A stretch of 64,000 nucleotides of DNA from Chryseobacterium sp. (GTDB lineage: Bacteria; Bacteroidota; Bacteroidia; Flavobacteriales; Weeksellaceae): the NCBI RefSeq assembly GCF_008014695.1, contig NZ_VOXE01000004.1, forward strand, positions 248,001 through 312,000. The letters are read 5' to 3'. The position numbers were made by a program, and so were the translations under genes. The notes beneath the pieces were generated by a model. It searched no databases and was not told the origin of the DNA. It was given only the letters and a program-made list of their open reading frames with translations. Below are positions 62,433 to 64,000 of the stretch, piece after piece (the stretch's first letter is position 1; each line of letters opens with the position of its first letter).

Positions 62433-64000
62433 ATGAGAACTCAAATTTTCAGTACTGTCCTTCTTTTACTTTTCGGTTATATTCAATCGCAGAAAACGGG
62501 AAACGACAGCATCAGCAGAAAAAAAACAACTGCCGTTAAAATTTCGGAAGCTCCGAAAATCGACGGTATTTTAGATGAAGAAGTTTGGCGCAATGTTCCT
62601 GCCGCTTCAAATTTTGTTGAGCGGCGCCCAAACAATGGCCGTTTACAGCCTGACTCATTAAAAACTGAAGTTAAGATTCTGTATGACGATACGGGAATTT
62701 ATTTCGGTGCCATGCTTTACGATTCAAGTCCTGAAAAAATCGCAAAAGAACTTACCGAAAGAGACAATATTGAAAATGATGATATTTTTGGAGTGACTTT
62801 AAACGGTTACAACGACCATCAGCAGAGTCTTGAATTCCTCATCGTTCCGAGCGGTGTTCAGATAGATGCGAAAATCACCAATGATTTCGGCGAAGATATG
62901 AGCTGGAATGCAGTTTGGTTCTCTGCAGTAAAAATCACCGATAAAGGATGGGTGGTAGAGATGAAAATCCCTTATTCCGAGCTCCGTTTTCCGAAAAAAG
63001 ATGTGCAGGAATGGGGAATCAACATGCTCCGATCGGTGCAGCGCACAAGCACGATGTATGACTGGAATTTTGTCGACAACAAAAAAGGAGGTTATATGCT
63101 CTACGACGGGGTTTTGGAAGGTATTGAACATATCAATCCGCCCACAAGGCTTTCTTTCCTCCCTTATATTTCGACGTATGTGAATGATTTCGACGGAAAA
63201 TCAACTTCGAACTTCAACGGCGGAATGGATCTGAAATATGGGATCAACGATGCTTTCACGCTCGATCTGACTTTGGTTCCTGATTTCGGGCAGACTTCAT
63301 TCGACAAATCGGTTTTAAATCTCTCTCCTTTTGAAGTGCAGTTTCAGGAGCAGCGTCCGTTTTTTACGGAAGGAACAGAACTTTTCAGTAAAGGAAATCT
63401 TTTTTACTCGAGAAGGATCGGTGGCAATCCCTCAAGGTATCCGGATCTGAATAATGATGAGGAAATTGTTGTAAACCCCGAAAAAGTAAAGCTTTTCAAT
63501 GCCGTAAAAGTTTCAGGACGAACCAACAAAGGTCTTGGAATTGGCTTTTTCAATGGCGTTACCGAGAAAACAAATGCCGAAATCCGGAATGTCGTCACTG
63601 GTGAACTGCGGGAAGAGGTTACGGAACCGTGGGCCAATTACAACGTGCTGGTTCTGGACCAGAGATTCCGGGGAAATTCTTCGGTATCGCTTGTCAATAC
63701 CAATGTTACCCGGGACGGAAGTTTCCGCGACGCAAATGTGACGGCTTTGCTTTTCGACATCAGAAATAAAAAAAATACCTACCAGTATTTTGGCGGAACT
63801 AAAGGCAGTTTTGTGATGGAGGACGGCACAAAATCGGGAATTGAGACATCCGGCGGTTTCAATAAAGTTTCAGGAGCCCACCGTTTTGGCGCCAATTATT
63901 TCATGCGCACCAAAGATTACGACATCGGTGATCTCGGTTATTACGATCGCACGAACTACCACAGCATCAATGCGAATTATTCGTTCCGTTATCTTCAGCC
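62433..64000 (+). CDS. CBM9-like/DUF5916 outer-membrane-type protein, 3' end cut by window
   Basis: Open from ATG 62433 to the edge, 522 codons. A signal peptide starts MRTQIFSTVLLLLFGYI and ends IQSQK. Residues about 38-210 are a carbohydrate-binding-9-like domain (ISEAPKIDGILDEEVW, WVVEMKIPYSELRFPK). From about 220 the DUF5916 region begins (LTLVPDFGQTSFDKSVLNLSPFE and EQRPFFTEGTELF), a beta-barrel-like part typical of Bacteroidetes. Full members are about 700-850 residues, so roughly 200-300 residues are missing. Function is unclear; exported or outer-membrane glycan interaction is inferred. Confidence 0.85.
   Translation, partial: MRTQIFSTVLLLLFGYIQSQKTGNDSISRKKTTAVKISEAPKIDGILDEEVWRNVPAASNFVERRPNNGRLQPDSLKTEVKILYDDTGIYFGAMLYDSSPEKIAKELTERDNIENDDIFGVTLNGYNDHQQSLEFLIVPSGVQIDAKITNDFGEDMSWNAVWFSAVKITDKGWVVEMKIPYSELRFPKKDVQEWGINMLRSVQRTSTMYDWNFVDNKKGGYMLYDGVLEGIEHINPPTRLSFLPYISTYVNDFDGKSTSNFNGGMDLKYGINDAFTLDLTLVPDFGQTSFDKSVLNLSPFEVQFQEQRPFFTEGTELFSKGNLFYSRRIGGNPSRYPDLNNDEEIVVNPEKVKLFNAVKVSGRTNKGLGIGFFNGVTEKTNAEIRNVVTGELREEVTEPWANYNVLVLDQRFRGNSSVSLVNTNVTRDGSFRDANVTALLFDIRNKKNTYQYFGGTKGSFVMEDGTKSGIETSGGFNKVSGAHRFGANYFMRTKDYDIGDLGYYDRTNYHSINANYSFRYLQ

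Overview
The window looks like chromosomal DNA of a Flavobacteriia species in the Chryseobacterium/Kaistella/Epilithonimonas range (Weeksellaceae). This is inferred from the sequence alone. It has low-to-middle GC, SusC/SusD pairs, type IX secretion C-terminal signals, an S46 peptidase, signal peptides ending in AQ, and many promoters with the Bacteroidetes -7 element TAnnTTTG (clearest before secG at 50738-50768 and uvrD at 46086-46116, where TTTG lies 19 nt upstream). No CRISPR array, rRNA, intact insertion sequence or origin was seen.

Layout. 1-6.1 kb (minus): glycosyltransferase, periplasmic amidohydrolase, GT2 glycosyltransferase, aspartate ammonia-lyase, and a lipoprotein amidase. 6.29-6.58 kb: tRNA-Ser(GCT), tRNA-Pro(TGG), tRNA-Arg(TCT) and a terminator. 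6.6-8.5 kb: an AT-rich accessory patch with two strong palindromes, a HEPN (Apea-like) gene and a decayed phage lysozyme fused in frame behind the prmA stop codon. 8.5-16.3 kb (minus): prmA, then a SusC-SusD-glycerophosphodiesterase-metallophosphoesterase operon that reads like a phosphodiester-scavenging locus. 16.5-21.1 kb: ligA and a leucine-rich-repeat T9SS cargo with a compositionally distinct repeat region. 21.1-22.1 kb: two small conserved genes. 22.2-26.9 kb: a metal locus (Cys/His-rich small exported protein, TonB receptor, P1B-type ATPase, TfoX-like protein). 26.9-31.3 kb: S46 dipeptidyl-peptidase of the DPP11 type, then a polysaccharide deacetylase coupled to a GNAT acetyltransferase.

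31.4-37.2 kb (minus): large M16 peptidase and polA. 37.4-43.6 kb: ABC1/UbiB kinase, a HipA-like kinase overlapping a DUF3037 gene, an intergenic region with a duplicated 3' end of uvrD, a 21-bp tandem repeat and a 14-bp perfect palindrome, then a choice-of-anchor I T9SS protein. 43.7-46.9 kb (minus): uvrD/pcrA and two cold-shock proteins. 47.3-51.6 kb: paired M16 proteins (catalytic plus non-catalytic), secG and a small unknown. 51.6-56.6 kb (minus): a response regulator and PAS histidine kinase pair, two glycosyltransferases, recR. 56.6-59.8 kb: LURP-like protein, pepD, a DUF4256 protein, and a small membrane protein bracketed by inverted copies of a ~40-45-bp repeat. 60-61.4 kb (minus): 2Fe-2S ferredoxin and ferredoxin-NADP reductase. 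61.6-64 kb: DUF3108 protein and a CBM9/DUF5916 protein cut by the window edge.

Most of the window is core genome. The parts most worth following up are the tRNA-adjacent HEPN/lysozyme patch, the phosphodiester SusCD operon, the HipA-like/DUF3037 pair, the repeat-rich intergenic segment at 40.3-40.6 kb, the inverted repeats around 59.5-59.95 kb, and a set of genes whose promoter element lies almost at the start codon, suggesting leaderless mRNAs.
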